DNA of 64,000 nt, taken from NCBI GenBank assembly GCA_905221605.1, contig CAJNDS010000082.1, positions 124,001 through 188,000 on the forward strand. Reading direction: 5' to 3'. The translations under genes were made by a program, and so were the position numbers. Numbering within the stretch: position 1 is the first letter of the stretch; every line of letters begins with the position of its first letter. Below, piece by piece: positions 33,425 to 43,168 of this stretch. The DNA is from Symbiodinium natans. Taxonomy: Eukaryota > Sar > Dinophyceae > Suessiales > Symbiodiniaceae. The notes under the pieces are model-generated. The model saw only the letters and a list, made by a program, of their open reading frames with translations, ran no database searches and was not told the DNA's origin.

Positions 33425-33964
33425 AAGTTCTGGTGTTTTGAGGCAGCTCAAGAAACTTGGGGTCTTGGGGTTTAGGACTCCTCAGAAAGGGTTTAGAGGG
33501 TTTACCAGGATACCTCTCAACCACCTCCCAAAGAGTTGATAGGGCTTTGTTGCAGGGGACGGCTGAAAAATGTGCCAGGGCGCATACGTGAAGGCGGATG
33601 GGTAGCCACGAAGCATATAGGGTTAGAAGTGCCCGACATAAGGTTCTAGCCAGTTGCACGTAACGTTGCCTTACTTAAAAACCCCAGTTCATCAACCTTC
33701 AAGTAGCCCTAAACCCTCCCGAAACCCTACACCCTAGACCCTGAACCCTGGGCTCTGTTGCACAGGAAAGTAGAGTGTGCTCGGGAAGCTCGTAGGGCTC
33801 AATTGGCTTCGGGGTCTTTGAATTTGGGGAAAAGTGTTAGGGGTTTGGGGTTTAGGGTTTGGGACTCAAGGCTCGGATGAGTGTAGGGTTTAGGGTTTAG
33901 GGTTGAGGGTTTAGGGTTTAGGGTTTCGGTTTAGGGCTACAAGTGCCACTCCCCTCCCCGACAC

Positions 33965-34035
33965 CGGATGATGCTGCTCCAGGCACGATTTGTCGGCGAC
34001 CACCTTTGTCCAGTACTCGATGGCGTCCTTCCGGG
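33965..34035 (-). CDS. OSCA/DUF221-like exon (DAIEYW)
   Basis: RKDAIEYWTKVVADKSCLEQ then HHP, acceptor TTGTTCTAG, donor GTGTCGG. A [VD]-A-I-x-Y-[YW] motif at the start of the helical cytosolic arm is common in this family. This is the most 5' exon assigned to the DUF221-like gene. Confidence 0.55.
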
Positions 34036-34825
34036 CTAGAACAACAGGATCCAAGAAAATTTGGAGCCCTAAACCCTAAACCCTAAACCCTAGACCCTAA
34101 ACCCTAAACCCTCAACCCCAAGTGGCGGATTCTCAAACGGTTCCAGGGGCCACAAAGGAGCCCGGAGACTTCGCTCCAGAGCTTTAGGGGTTTTAGGTGT
34201 TGTAGGGTTTGGGGTTTGGGGTTTAGGGTTTGGGGTGTAGGGTTTAGGGTTTGGGGTTTGGGGTGTAGAGTTTATAGGGTCAGGGCTTCAGGATTTTTTG
34301 GGCTTCTCGGGTTTTGGGTCTTTGCGGGTTTGGGTGTTTTTCGGGTTTGCGGAGTTTTTCCGGCTTTGGGGTTTCGGGGTCGGGTTCTTGGGTTTAGGCA
34401 CCCGATTTTAGAGCTTGGGGCGCTTGACGTGTACCGAGATGTAGACAAGCTCTCAGCAGTTTGGGCAGTTGCAAGAAAACTTCGACAATGCGTGACAGGA
34501 CCTGTCATCTGGGTTGGCTGACTTATGAACTGGATTTGGGACCCTCAACCCTAAAACCCAAAACAAGCCCCAAACCCGAAACACCCCAAACTCCCTAGAA
34601 ACTTAACCTCTGAGCCTCTGAACCCTAAACACCCCAAAGCCCTAATCAGAGGACTATGGGTGCGAGAGTGCCAAAAGGTCTGGGCATCCTGACACCAGCT
34701 TAGAGAACCTTATAGTTGGAAGTTGGTTCAGGGCTCAGGGCTCAGGGCTCAGGGCTCAGGGCTGAGGGTTTAGGGTTTAGGGTTTAGGGTTTAGGGTTTA
34801 GGGTTTAGGGTTTAGGGTAGCATGG

Positions 34826-34934
34826 AGGCTCATGGGCAGTAACACGTGGCGTGATAGGTGAGGTAACTACAATTAACCTGGCTATCATGCTTCTGCGTAA
34901 CCCTACTTGAAACTACCCATGAACCTTCACGTAT
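34826..34934. mobile_element. MITE family A
   Basis: GGAGGCTCATGGGCAGTAAC to ACTACCCATGAACCTTCACG. Confidence 0.7.
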
Positions 34935-35148
34935 ATCGCTTTTTGAGGATTCATGGGTAGTTATAAGTAGGGCTAAGAAGTGCCCAAGATGAGGTCGTAG
35001 CCACTGATAATCATGGCGACGCTACGTCTTCGCCCAACTGAATACCGCACGTGAACCGCAAAAAACTGCCCTAAACCCTAAACCCCAAACCCTAAACCCG
35101 AAGCCCTAAACCCTAAACCCTAAACCCCCTAAAACTGCTTCCCGGCAC

Positions 35149-35207
35149 CGAGTGCCGTCCTCCTCTGAGGCCATCATGGACGGCTTGACCTTCGGCCGCT
35201 TGTCATC
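35149..35207 (-). CDS. Exon with CCCGCAG acceptor
   Basis: DDKRPKVKPSMMASEEDGT, donor GTGCCGG. CCCTAAA to the left, TTTAGGG to the right. Unknown product; may be 5' part of the DUF221-like gene. Confidence 0.55.
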
Positions 35208-35393
35208 CTGCGGGTTTAGGGTTTAGGGTTTAGGGTTTAGGGGGTTTGGGGTTTAGGGCTTAGGGTTTAGGGTCGGGGGCATCCCCAAGAATATGTGTAG
35301 ACATCCGGGACCCCCGGAGTTGAGAAGGTTTAGGGTTTAGGGTTTAGGGCTTAGGGATTAGGGTTTAGGGTTTTAGGGTTTAGGCTTTACGGG

Positions 35394-35519
35394 TTGCTTG
35401 GAAGTTCATGTGGGTAGGTATACATGGGGTTACAAGTAGGTAAGTATAAGTATAACCGGAGATGGCATTCTTTAGGGCACTTGTCAGACTACTTATAACT
35501 ACCCATGAACCTTGAACTA
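35394..35519. mobile_element. MITE family A
   Basis: GCTTGGAAGTTCATGTGGGT to ACTACCCATGAACCTTGAAC. Confidence 0.7.
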
Positions 35520-35698
35520 GGGTTGTTGGGGTTTGAGGTTTAGGGTGTGAGCTTCCGGGAATTTCAGGTGCCTCAGAAACCAAAATTTACAAAACTGAGG
35601 CGTCCAAGACCCTGGGGGTGCGCACGGGCTCGCGGTTTAGGGTTTGTGGTTTAGCTGTCAGGATCCCTAGATGCAAACCTGACATCTGCACCCCAAAC

Positions 35699-35743
35699 CG
35701 TAAGTGACATCGGCACATGCTCCGCAATGAAGGTGCGCTGGAA
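35699..35743 (-). CDS. Short exon
   Basis: FQRTFIAEHVPMSLT, acceptor TTTTGGAG, donor GTTTGGGG. The frame stays open past the donor. Confidence 0.45.
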
Positions 35744-35864
35744 CTCCAAAAACCCTAAACCCTAAACCCTAAACCCTAGAGCCTAGACCCTAGACCCTAA
35801 ACCCTAAACCCTAAACCCGAAACCCTAAACCCTAAACCCTAAACCCTAAACCCTAAACCCAAAC

Positions 35865-35939
35865 AATGAGCCCACGGTCGTATTTGCTCTGTGTCGACAT
35901 CGATTCCCAACATCGCTCGGAGCTGAAGTTGAAAAGCGC
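35865..35939 (-). CDS. Exon of unknown protein
   Basis: 25 codons, ALFNFSSERCWESMSTQSKY then DRGLI; acceptor GATTGGAG, donor GTTTGGG. CCCTAAA array to the left. Confidence 0.55.
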
Positions 35940-36036
35940 CTCCAATCCCGAAACCCCAAACCCTGAAGCCAAACGCTAAGCTCTGAACCCAGGGTTTAGG
36001 GTTTAGGGTTTAGGGTTTAGGGCCTAAACTCTAAAC

Positions 36037-36075
36037 CCGGTCCTGTTTGCCCTCGTTCTCCCACTGCTGCGTTGC
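36037..36075 (-). CDS. Short exon ending in GTTTAG donor
   Basis: ATQQWENEGKQDR, acceptor GCGGCCCAG. Confidence 0.45.
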
Positions 36076-36175
36076 CTGGGCCGCCAATGACAAAAACCCA
36101 GCGGGCCACGAAGCCCTAAACCCTTACCCCAATCTCCCTGAACCCCAACGACCGCATAATTCACTGTAAACCCCC

Positions 36176-36206
36176 ACCCCCCCCCCCCCCCCCCCGCCCC
36201 CCCTTC
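36176..36206. repeat. Poly-C tract before an acceptor
   Basis: C run broken by one G, ending TTCCTGAG in the plus direction. Confidence 0.85.
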
Positions 36207-36211
36207 CTGAG

Positions 36212-36276
36212 GAGGACCTTTTGCACAAGGAGTTCTTTGAAAGGAGGGGATCCTCGTTTCAGGCCGCTTTGGAGTT
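36212..36276 (+). CDS. Candidate plus-strand exon
   Basis: Follows the poly-C tract and TTCCTGAG: EDLLHKEFFERRGSSFQAAL then E, ending at GTTTAGGG. Minus strand also open. Confidence 0.4.
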
Positions 36277-36604
36277 TAGGGCTTCGGGTTTGGGGCTAGG
36301 ACTTATGCACGCGTTTCCCCGACTCCTAGCTGCGGAAGAAGAAGACACCCCAAACCCTAAACAGCAAGCACTAAACCCCAAACCCCACATTCAAACCCCA
36401 AACCCTGAACCCCTGACAACCTGAAACCCTAAAACCTAACTCTAAAATCCCTAGGCCCCAACACCCGAAACAACCCCAAACCCTCACGTGACCCCAGAGC
36501 CAAAGAGCCTCAACCCTAAATCCCAAAACAGACCCTGAAAATGACCCTGAATATCCCTAAGTAAACCCTAACCCTAAAACACCCTAAGCAACTCTTAAAC
36601 AACT

Positions 36605-36621
36605 ACCCCCCCCCCCCCCCC

Positions 36622-36650
<29 letters not shown>
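36605..36650. repeat. Poly-C followed by poly-A
   Basis: About 17 C then 27 A. A similar C-then-A tract occurs at 32343-32392. Confidence 0.95.
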
Positions 36651-36659
<9 letters not shown>

Positions 36660-36680
36660 CCCTCAGCGCCGCCCCGGGAC

Positions 36681-36733
36681 CATGTCGAGGGCCGCCTTCG
36701 CTGCCTGAAGCTCTGCAAAGGCCTCCATTTGGG
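36681..36733 (-). CDS. Helical exon
   Basis: QMEAFAELQAAKAALDM, acceptor CCCCGAAG, donor GTCCCG. The Ala/Gln/Glu content suggests a coiled coil. Without the donor it ends at TGA near 36665. Confidence 0.55.
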
Positions 36734-36916
36734 CTTCGGGGCTTCGGGGCTTGGGGTGGTGTAGGGGTTTAGGGCTTGGGGGCTTAGGGGTTTAGAAGGG
36801 GTTTAGGGGTTTTGGGGTTTAGGGGTTTAGGGGTTCGAGGTTTGGGGTTTAAGGCTTCGGGACTTGGGGTGTTGCGGGGTTTAGGGTTTAGGGTTTAGGG
36901 TTTAGGGTTTAGGGTT

Positions 36917-37025
36917 GCTTGAAGGTTCAGCGGTGATTCTAGGTAGGGTTAGAAGTCGGGTAACCCTAACTATCCCTGCTTATATCACCCTAGTCAATTA
37001 TGACTACCTGGCGAACCTTCAGGTC
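36917..37025. mobile_element. MITE family A, diverged
   Basis: CTTGAAGGTTCAGCGGTGAT to GGCGAACCTTCAGGT. Confidence 0.55.
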
Positions 37026-37230
37026 GGGGTTTGTGGTGTCGAAGGAGTTTAGGTTTAGGGTCTAGGGTTTAGGGTTTAGGGTTTAGGGTTTAGGGTTGAG
37101 GGTGTGGGGCTCAGTGCCTGGGGTTTGAGGGCATGGGGGTCATTGGGATTTAGGGTTCAGGGCTTCGGGATTTGGGGCTTAGGCTTCGGGGCCTGAGCCA
37201 CGAAACCTTACTCTGAACCCCCCCCCCTCC

Positions 37231-37343
37231 CCCCCAGCAAAGAAGAAGTGGGGGGAATTCATGTTCGAAAGTCTGAACCGCAACCCCATCCCCCCCAGGC
37301 GCCGTCTCCAACTCGGGGATGGTCCTCGGATGTGGAGTTGAGC
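37231..37343 (+). CDS. Candidate terminal exon, strand uncertain
   Basis: C-rich tract and CCCCCCAG, then AKKKWGEFMFESLNRNPIPP and RRRLQLGDGPRMWS to a TGA. The minus strand is open over 37179-37412 as well. Confidence 0.35.
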
Positions 37344-37756
37344 TCGAGTTTGGGAGATTTGGGATTTCTTTAGCTTGCGCAGCGCGCAGAACCCTGCCTC
37401 TCTGCGAGCCAAAATACTTCGCTTGTCTTTAAACCCTAAAGCCCATAAAGCCCTGGAACCCTGAAACCCTAATTAAGCCCTAAGACCCAAAACCGCCCCC
37501 AAAACCCTGAAATCTGTAAGGCCCCAAAACCCCGAAAGCCCATAAAATTCAGCAACCCTAAAACCCTAAGACCCGAAAACCCCCGCAAAACCCTAACACC
37601 CATAAAGCCCCCAGACCCATAAATCCCAACATCCCTGAAACCCTCAGACCCTAGAATACCCCCCAAAAAACCGAAGCCACAAAGCCCCAAGACCCACAAA
37701 AACCCAACAACCTTCCAACTTGAAACAGCCCGAAGCTAGGATGGCCCTCCCGTAAA

Positions 37757-37835
37757 AACATATTCTTACATATGAGCCCCTTCAAGCCAAGAAGGGAAAA
37801 AAAAAACATATCCCAAGGGCCTAATATAGGGGTCG
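37757..37835. mobile_element. Copy of the intron-like element
   Basis: ACATATGAGCCCCTTCAAGC to ATATCCCAAGGGCCTAATAT, similar to the LRR-gene intron and to 31655-31722. Confidence 0.5.
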
Positions 37836-37950
37836 GATTAATTACTCATAGCATTAGGGTCCCTCTACAAAAACACCAACCCCCAAAAACCAAAAACCAA
37901 AACCCAAAACCCTAAACCCCATTCTAATCATTAGAGGCCCCCATAATTAC

Positions 37951-38017
37951 CCAGGAAGGCATCTTTCGGCCAAGGCTCTTGCACACGTTGCAGTCGGCCA
38001 CGCTGCCTTTGCCGAAC
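37951..38017 (-). CDS. Exon with CxxC
   Basis: FGKGSVADCNVCKSLGRKMP then SW, acceptor AACCCAG, donor GTAATT. The CNVC pair could be half of a zinc site. TTTAGGG tract to the right. Confidence 0.6.
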
Positions 38018-38364
38018 CTGGGTTTGGAGTTTCTGCGTTTAGGGTTTAGGGTTTAGGGTTTAGGGGGCTGCCTAGGGCTTAGGGTTATAGGGTTGTAGGG
38101 TTATAGGGTTTTAGGGTTTGGGATGAGCACTCTTCGGGGAGGGGGATCACTATACTTTGCCTCAGGGGTGAGGACGGAATGACACCGGATGTCGTCACCC
38201 TAAACCCTAAACCCTAAACCCTAAACCCCCAAACCCCCAAACCCCCAAACCCTAAACCCTAAACCCTTACCCCCCAAACCCTAAACCCCAAACCCTAACC
38301 CCCAAACCCTAAACCCCAAACCCTAAACTCTAAACCCTCCTAAACCCCAAACCCTGAACACAAC

Positions 38365-38415
38365 AAAATGCACTCGTTCGTGCCGAGGCGGCATTCGGTC
38401 GAAGTAGGCCCTGAC
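38365..38415 (-). CDS. Exon of unknown protein
   Basis: VRAYFDRMPPRHERVHF, acceptor AGTTGGCAG, donor GTTGTG. Long CCCTAAA/CCCCAAA tract to the left. Confidence 0.5.
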
Positions 38416-38977
38416 CTGCCAACTTGAAGGCTCATGGGTAGTTACAAGTAAGGGTTTAGGGTTTAGGGTTTAGGGTTTAGGTTTAGGGTTGAGGGAGAAT
38501 AGTGTTTGGCGCTACTAGTAACCTCACATAGAGGGGGCCATGAACCTCCAAGGCGGCTCCACCCCAAATCACCACCAATCGTGGTTTTAGGCTCTTCGGG
38601 TTTGGGGGTCTTAGGGTCTTAGGGTTTGTGCCAGCATTTTGGGCCTGGCGTTTCAGGGAGTTAGAGTACCCGGCATTCGCATTTCGGGGATCAGGGTTTA
38701 GGGTCAAGGGGGATACGGTGTAAGGGTTTAGGGGGCCTTTAGGGGTGACAGGCTAGGGTTTCGGGGCCTTAGGGGTTTAGGTTTAGGGATTAGGGCAGGA
38801 GGTTTTGGGGTTTTGGGGTTTAGGGGGTTTTAGGGTTTCGGGTTGCAGAGTTTTAGGGCTTTTAAGTTGCTGGAGGTCGAAGCCCTAAACCCAGTAACCC
38901 TAAATCCCCAAACCCCTAGCGCCTAGGATTGTCCGGCTCCACAAGAGCTGGAGCTTGGACTTCGGAGTTTCTTGAGC

Positions 38978-39042
38978 TCATTGCTTTTTGAGGGTTTTCT
39001 GGGCTTCCACTTTCTTCACAGCTTCTGGGATGGCGGCTCGGG
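38978..39042 (-). CDS. Terminal exon, Lys-rich C-terminus
   Basis: RAAIPEAVKKVEAQKTLKKQ followed by TGA, acceptor ACCCCAAG. It marks the 3' end of a gene that extends to about 41.2 kb. Confidence 0.55.
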
Positions 39043-39546
39043 CTTGGGGTGTGTAGAGTTTAACATATATGTTTGCCGTGAGGCTCGGGCTTTTTGAGCT
39101 TCGCGGTTGGGGGTTCGTGGGTTAGGTATGTGTGGAGTTCTGAGTAAGGTATCTATACTTATCCTGGGGTATAACCTTACTTAGGGCACTTATAGCCCTA
39201 CTTAGAACTACACATTAACCTGAACATTCAAGTAATAGAAGTGGGGCAGCTCTCCTGATAAAGAACCCTACTCGGAAGTAACTACCCATGAAGCCTAAAC
39301 CCTAAACCCTGAACCTTCAACTGTAGAATCAACCTATCTAGGGGTTGTGCGGTTGTACCCGCAGGTTCTACCGAATTTGTGGGGACCCGTTTTAACCCTG
39401 AAGGTACGTAGTACAAGGGCCATATTAGGGGTAGGGTACAACCTTATTAGGGGTACGAGTCTGAATCCTTGAACGCAGCCGCCACAGGTCCAAATCTAAT
39501 TGAACCTAAACCCTAAACCCTAAACCCTAATCCCTAAACCCTAAAC

Positions 39547-39663
39547 CCCAAGAGCCCGCTCCAGCGGAGCAAACTTTCGAGGCGAAGAGTCCAGCGACAC
39601 TTGGGCAGCCGGCACATCTTGGAATACATAAGTGCCAGGTCTCAGGCAGAAGCGTCTCTCCAT
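39547..39663 (-). CDS. Exon of unknown protein
   Basis: MERRFCLRPGTYVFQDVPAA then QVSLDSSPRKFAPLERALG, ending at a GTTTAGGG donor. The upstream boundary is unclear; ATG at 39663 or an AG inside GGAGAG. Confidence 0.6.
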
Positions 39664-39735
39664 GAAGAAAGGTATAGGGATCCCACAAAAGGGTAAACTA
39701 ACCCCTAAGCCCGAAGCCCTAAACGCTACTTAAAC

Positions 39736-39787
39736 CCGCAAAGACAGCCTTCTCGTCCTGCTGCTCCTCGTCCGGGATGCCTTCCAC
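39736..39787 (-). CDS. Acidic exon
   Basis: VEGIPDEEQQDEKAVFA, acceptor CCCCTGAG, donor G|GTTTAAG. Adjoins the longest TTTAGGG array on its upstream side. Confidence 0.55.
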
Positions 39788-39803
39788 CTCAGGGGGGGGG
39801 GGT

Positions 39804-40050
39804 TCGGGTTTAGGGTTTAGGGTTTAGGGTTTAGGGTTTAGGGTTTAGGGTTTAGGGTTTAGGGTTTAGGGTTTAGGGTTTAGGGTTTAGGGTTTAGGGT
39901 TTAGGGTTTAGGGTTTAGGGTTTAGGGTTTAGGGTTTAGGGTATTAGGGTTTAGGGTTTAGGGTTTAGGGTTTAGGGTTTAGGGTTTAGGGTTTAGGGTT
40001 TAGGGTTTAGGGTTTAGGGTTTGGGGTTTAGGGTTTAGGGTTTAGGGATT
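39804..40050. repeat. Longest (TTTAGGG)n array, about 35 units
   Basis: Nearly perfect heptamers with single changes at about 39942 and 40022. Being internal, with gene sequence on both sides, it is not a chromosome end within this assembly. Confidence 0.98.
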
Positions 40051-40314
40051 GCAGGCTTCGGGCACAGTTGGAGCCTATGGGTTTTCTACATTTCTCTAAC
40101 AAAGAATAAGATGAAAAGTGCTGAACCCCTTGGCTTTTAATTCCTGGTTCTCAAGAATCAAGAGAAGGTTAGGGTTTTTTCGGGGTGTTTGCAAATTAGG
40201 ATTTGGCTGTCTGAGGGTTTAGGGTTTCGGGTTTCGGGTGAACTGTGCGTTGAACTCTAAACCCTAAACCGAGTCGAGATACAGGGTTGAGGGTTTTTAG
40301 GGTTTTATTAAAAC

Positions 40315-40666
40315 CCCCCCCCCCCCCCCCCTCCCCCCCCCCCCTTCCCCCCCCCCCCCTCCCCCCCCGCCCCCCCCCCCCCTCCCCCCCCCCCATCCCC
40401 CCCCTCCCCCCCCCCCACTCGCCCCCCCCCCCCCTCCCCCCCTCCCCCCCCCCCCATCCCCCACCCTCCCCCCCCCCCACCCCCTCCCCCCCCTCCCTCC
40501 CCCCCCCCCCCTCCCCCCCCCCCCCCCCCCTCCCCCCCCCTCCCCCCCTCCTCCCCCCCCCCCCCTCCTCCCCCCCCCTCCCCCCCCCCCCCTCTCCCCC
40601 GTCCCCCCCCTCCCCCCCGCACCCCCCTCCCCCCGCCCCCCTCCCCCCCCTCCCCCCTCCCCACCC

Positions 40667-40699
<33 letters not shown>
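40315..40699. repeat. 385-bp C-rich pyrimidine tract
   Basis: Almost only C with scattered T and rare A or G. The Pro-rich plus-strand and Gly-rich minus-strand frames are artefacts. Confidence 0.98.
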
Positions 40700-40701
<2 letters not shown>

Positions 40702-40742
40702 GGAAATCCTAAACCGCAAACCGTCCTGGCCCAAGCCTCAAA

Positions 40743-40855
40743 AACTTGGAGGTTCACGGCTAGGTATAAGCAGGGTTATAAGTAAGAACAAATTACAAAT
40801 TGTAGTTGCCTTGCTAAGATCCCCACTGAAAAACTACCCCTGAACCCCCACGTAG
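40743..40855. mobile_element. MITE family A
   Basis: CTTGGAGGTTCACGGCTAGG to CTACCCCTGAACCCCCACGT. Confidence 0.7.
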
Positions 40856-41090
40856 CCCCTTTTACCCTGGACATTGGAACCCCTGTTCGTTGACACGCTG
40901 TTTGAGCAAAACGCCTGATCCCCTGAAATAAAGGACACCCCTAATACCCCCCCTAGCTTCCCCCCATAGTTAAGGCTAGTTAGAGATAATTAAGCCAGTG
41001 GGGAACCCATGACCTAACATCGTAAACCCCCAATCCCTAAACCCCAAACTCTAAACCCTAAACCCTAAACCCTAAACCCTCAAGTGCAGC

Positions 41091-41152
41091 CGAGGTGCCA
41101 TGACGGTGTTGGCCTGCGGGTTCTGCAAATTCTTCAGCCAGGTGGCGCGGGC
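41091..41152 (-). CDS. Exon of unknown protein
   Basis: ARATWLKNLQNPQANTVMAP, acceptor GTTTTGCAAG, GC donor (CG|GCTGCA). CCCTAAA to the left. Confidence 0.55.
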
Positions 41153-41268
41153 CTTGCAAAACCTGAGCCGAGGGTTGATATCAGAAGCTTTCTAAGTGGG
41201 GTTTAGGGTTTGGGGGTTGGGGTTTAGGGTTTAGGGTTTAGGGTTTAGGGTTTAGGGTTTATTTAGGG

Positions 41269-41395
41269 CTACTCGGAGGTTCATGAGAAGTTAGAAGTAT
41301 GGTTTCAAGTACCCGAAACAAGGTGATAACCCGTTCCAATTATAGTTACCCTATTTATAACCCCACTTGGAGCTACCCATGAACCTCCGATTAAA
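41269..41395. mobile_element. MITE family A
   Basis: CTACTCGGAGGTTCATGAGA to GCTACCCATGAACCTCCGAT. It forms the boundary before the RdRP region. Confidence 0.75.
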
Positions 41396-41474
41396 CCTGG
41401 GTTTCGGGGGTTAGGTTTCCTTTCCTTTTCTTTTGTTCTCCCAGAGACTTCAAAACTTGACTCACCGAAAGCCC

Positions 41475-42300
41475 CTAAGGTCTGAAGGCCCCTGCGCTCC
41501 TGAAGTAGATCTTTGCGTCTGCTGAGGCTGCGCTGGTTACCCTTGCGCTGGGAACTCCTGCGCAAGGACAGAGGGCTAGCTCTTGGTAATGCATAATAAG
41601 CCGACACGTGGTCTCCATGCGCTCCTGCGAATCCTGGACGCTCTCAAGCCTGACGAAGCACAACAGGCAACCCGATGCTGTATCTCTGCTGCAAAACGAC
41701 CCAAGCTTGTTGATGGCAACTGCAACTCTCATTCTAGTGGCGCAAGTACCTGCGCTCATCCAACGTAGACGTGTCTTTTTCGTGGCGCAACCTTGACCAT
41801 GTGAAGGTTTGGCGGCTGCCGGCCAGAAATCGACAAGCTTCAACAGCTGCTGGACAGCTACGGGAAAATTCATTCCTGTCAGTTTCTGGCGGCGTGCCAT
41901 CCACTGGGCCACGTGGCATGGTTCTCACGCCAAAAGCAAAACCAATCCTACCTGGTGATCTAAGTGATCTATGATCTATGACATGTCTGAACTTGCGCGT
42001 GAGAAGCCGATGCTGGGCGAAAATGAAAAACAAGTTGGAGCTTCAGCACATTTCAGCGCTTGCCAAACCTGGTCTGCCCTGCCAGTGTTAGAATGGGGTT
42101 CCGGTGTTGCCGGAGACTGGCTGCCTGGGCGGCTCTGACCAGGGCCTCAAGCTCGCCGTTTCGGACGACGACGTGCAAGGCATTGTTTAGTTGTGGATTC
42201 AGCACGTGCTTGAGGAAGAGAAGAAGTTCTTCCGGTGCACGGCGCACAACCATTGAGCCCTCTGAGTTAGCGTGCCCGCACCTCTGCAAGAACCCTGAAA
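41475..42300 (-). pseudogene. 3' part of RdRP gene, frame broken
   Basis: Three overlapping minus-strand frames (42053-42289, 41734-42033, 41475-41912) each contain protein-like stretches, for example RRAPEELLLFLKHVLNPQLN and RDTASGCLLCFVRLESVQDS. No single frame or obvious intron set links them. They most likely belong to the C-terminal part of the RdRP gene or to sequence just downstream. Confidence 0.4.
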
Positions 42301-42775
42301 CGCAGCCCCAGCCTGACCACTCAACTCAAGATGCGGTTGAGGAAGCCATATCTGGCCAAGCTGCAGATTGCGCGGAATCTCGCTCATACAAGTCCATGGG
42401 CGTTTGCGGTTTGCCGCAAAGTTGATGGACATGTATGTCTCTTCGATGTAGTCGCTGATCTTCGGCGAGCGCAAGTTTAGGCCGGCTTCTTTCAGGAGTT
42501 GGCGACAAACTGTCCGCACTGCCTTGATGGCGTACTTCCTAGGAGCGTCATAGCACAGGTACGAGGCATGCACTTGCTTGTACGCAGCTATGGCGGCCTC
42601 CCTTGCTTGACCATCGTTGCGAGCCAACCAGGCTGCCAGTTGAGCTTTTTCAGCAAAACTGCAGCCGAGGCCACGGATGTCCGCCTCCATGGACAGGATG
42701 TGCGCAGCCAAGGAAGTGCTAGGCGGCGGCCCCCCCTGCTGAGCTACCATCGCCTGTACGTCGGCTTCTATCTGC
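42199..42775 (-). CDS. RdRP gene, post-catalytic exon
   Basis: Frame with HILSMEADIRGLGCSFAEKA, AYKQVHASYLCYDAPRKYAI and ISDYIEETYMSINFAANRK. It lies directly downstream of the catalytic block on the same strand, where RdRPs have a helical C-terminal region. The last 60 codons of the frame look non-coding, and frame 42053-42289 seems to take over. Confidence 0.5.
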
Positions 42776-42889
42776 TGAAGTTCAGCATCACCTCACGACA
42801 GGCAACAGCCAGCGCTTTACCCCTCCCCCTCTCCCTCCCTCTCCCCCTCTTTTCCTGGCCATGTCCCTCTCCCGTCTGTCTTTGTCTCT

Positions 42890-43127
42890 TTAGCCCTCGC
42901 GCGTTTTGTGAACCCAACCTTGCCCGTCAGGCGTATTTTCCAGGAAGCTCACCATGTCAGGGTCCGAAGACGCGCGAGTCTTGTCCCCGTCCCTGTCCCC
43001 GCCAACAAGCCCAGGATGCCAGGCGAGGCATGAAGGGGGTTGGTTTTGTGTGCCTTCTTGCTGTGAATGATCACATTGTGTGGGGCACGTACTCAATATC
43101 CTCCGGTAAGGGCTTTGCCGTCCACAC
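42890..43127 (-). pseudogene. RdRP catalytic block with DxDGD, two frame changes
   Basis: After an AAG acceptor at 43128 the sequence reads VWTAKPLPEDIEYVPHT, then NVIIHSKKAHKTN, then GGDRDGDKTRASSDPDM in successive frames. D-x-D-G-D (42983-42997) is the metal-binding catalytic motif of eukaryotic RdRPs, and GGDxDGDK with a preceding small loop is the fungal QDE-1-like form. The two shifts may be real lesions or assembly indels. Confidence 0.65.
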
Positions 43128-43168
43128 CTTACACACTCGGAAAAAATACCAACTTGGATTGAAACGCA

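Noticed and set aside
39804-40050. Chromosome end (telomere)
   Set aside because: Array is short, internal, and arrays of both orientations are scattered across the whole window with gene sequence between.
40196-40757. Pro-rich and Gly-rich frames of 94-149 codons
   Set aside because: Low-complexity C/G tract, open by composition.
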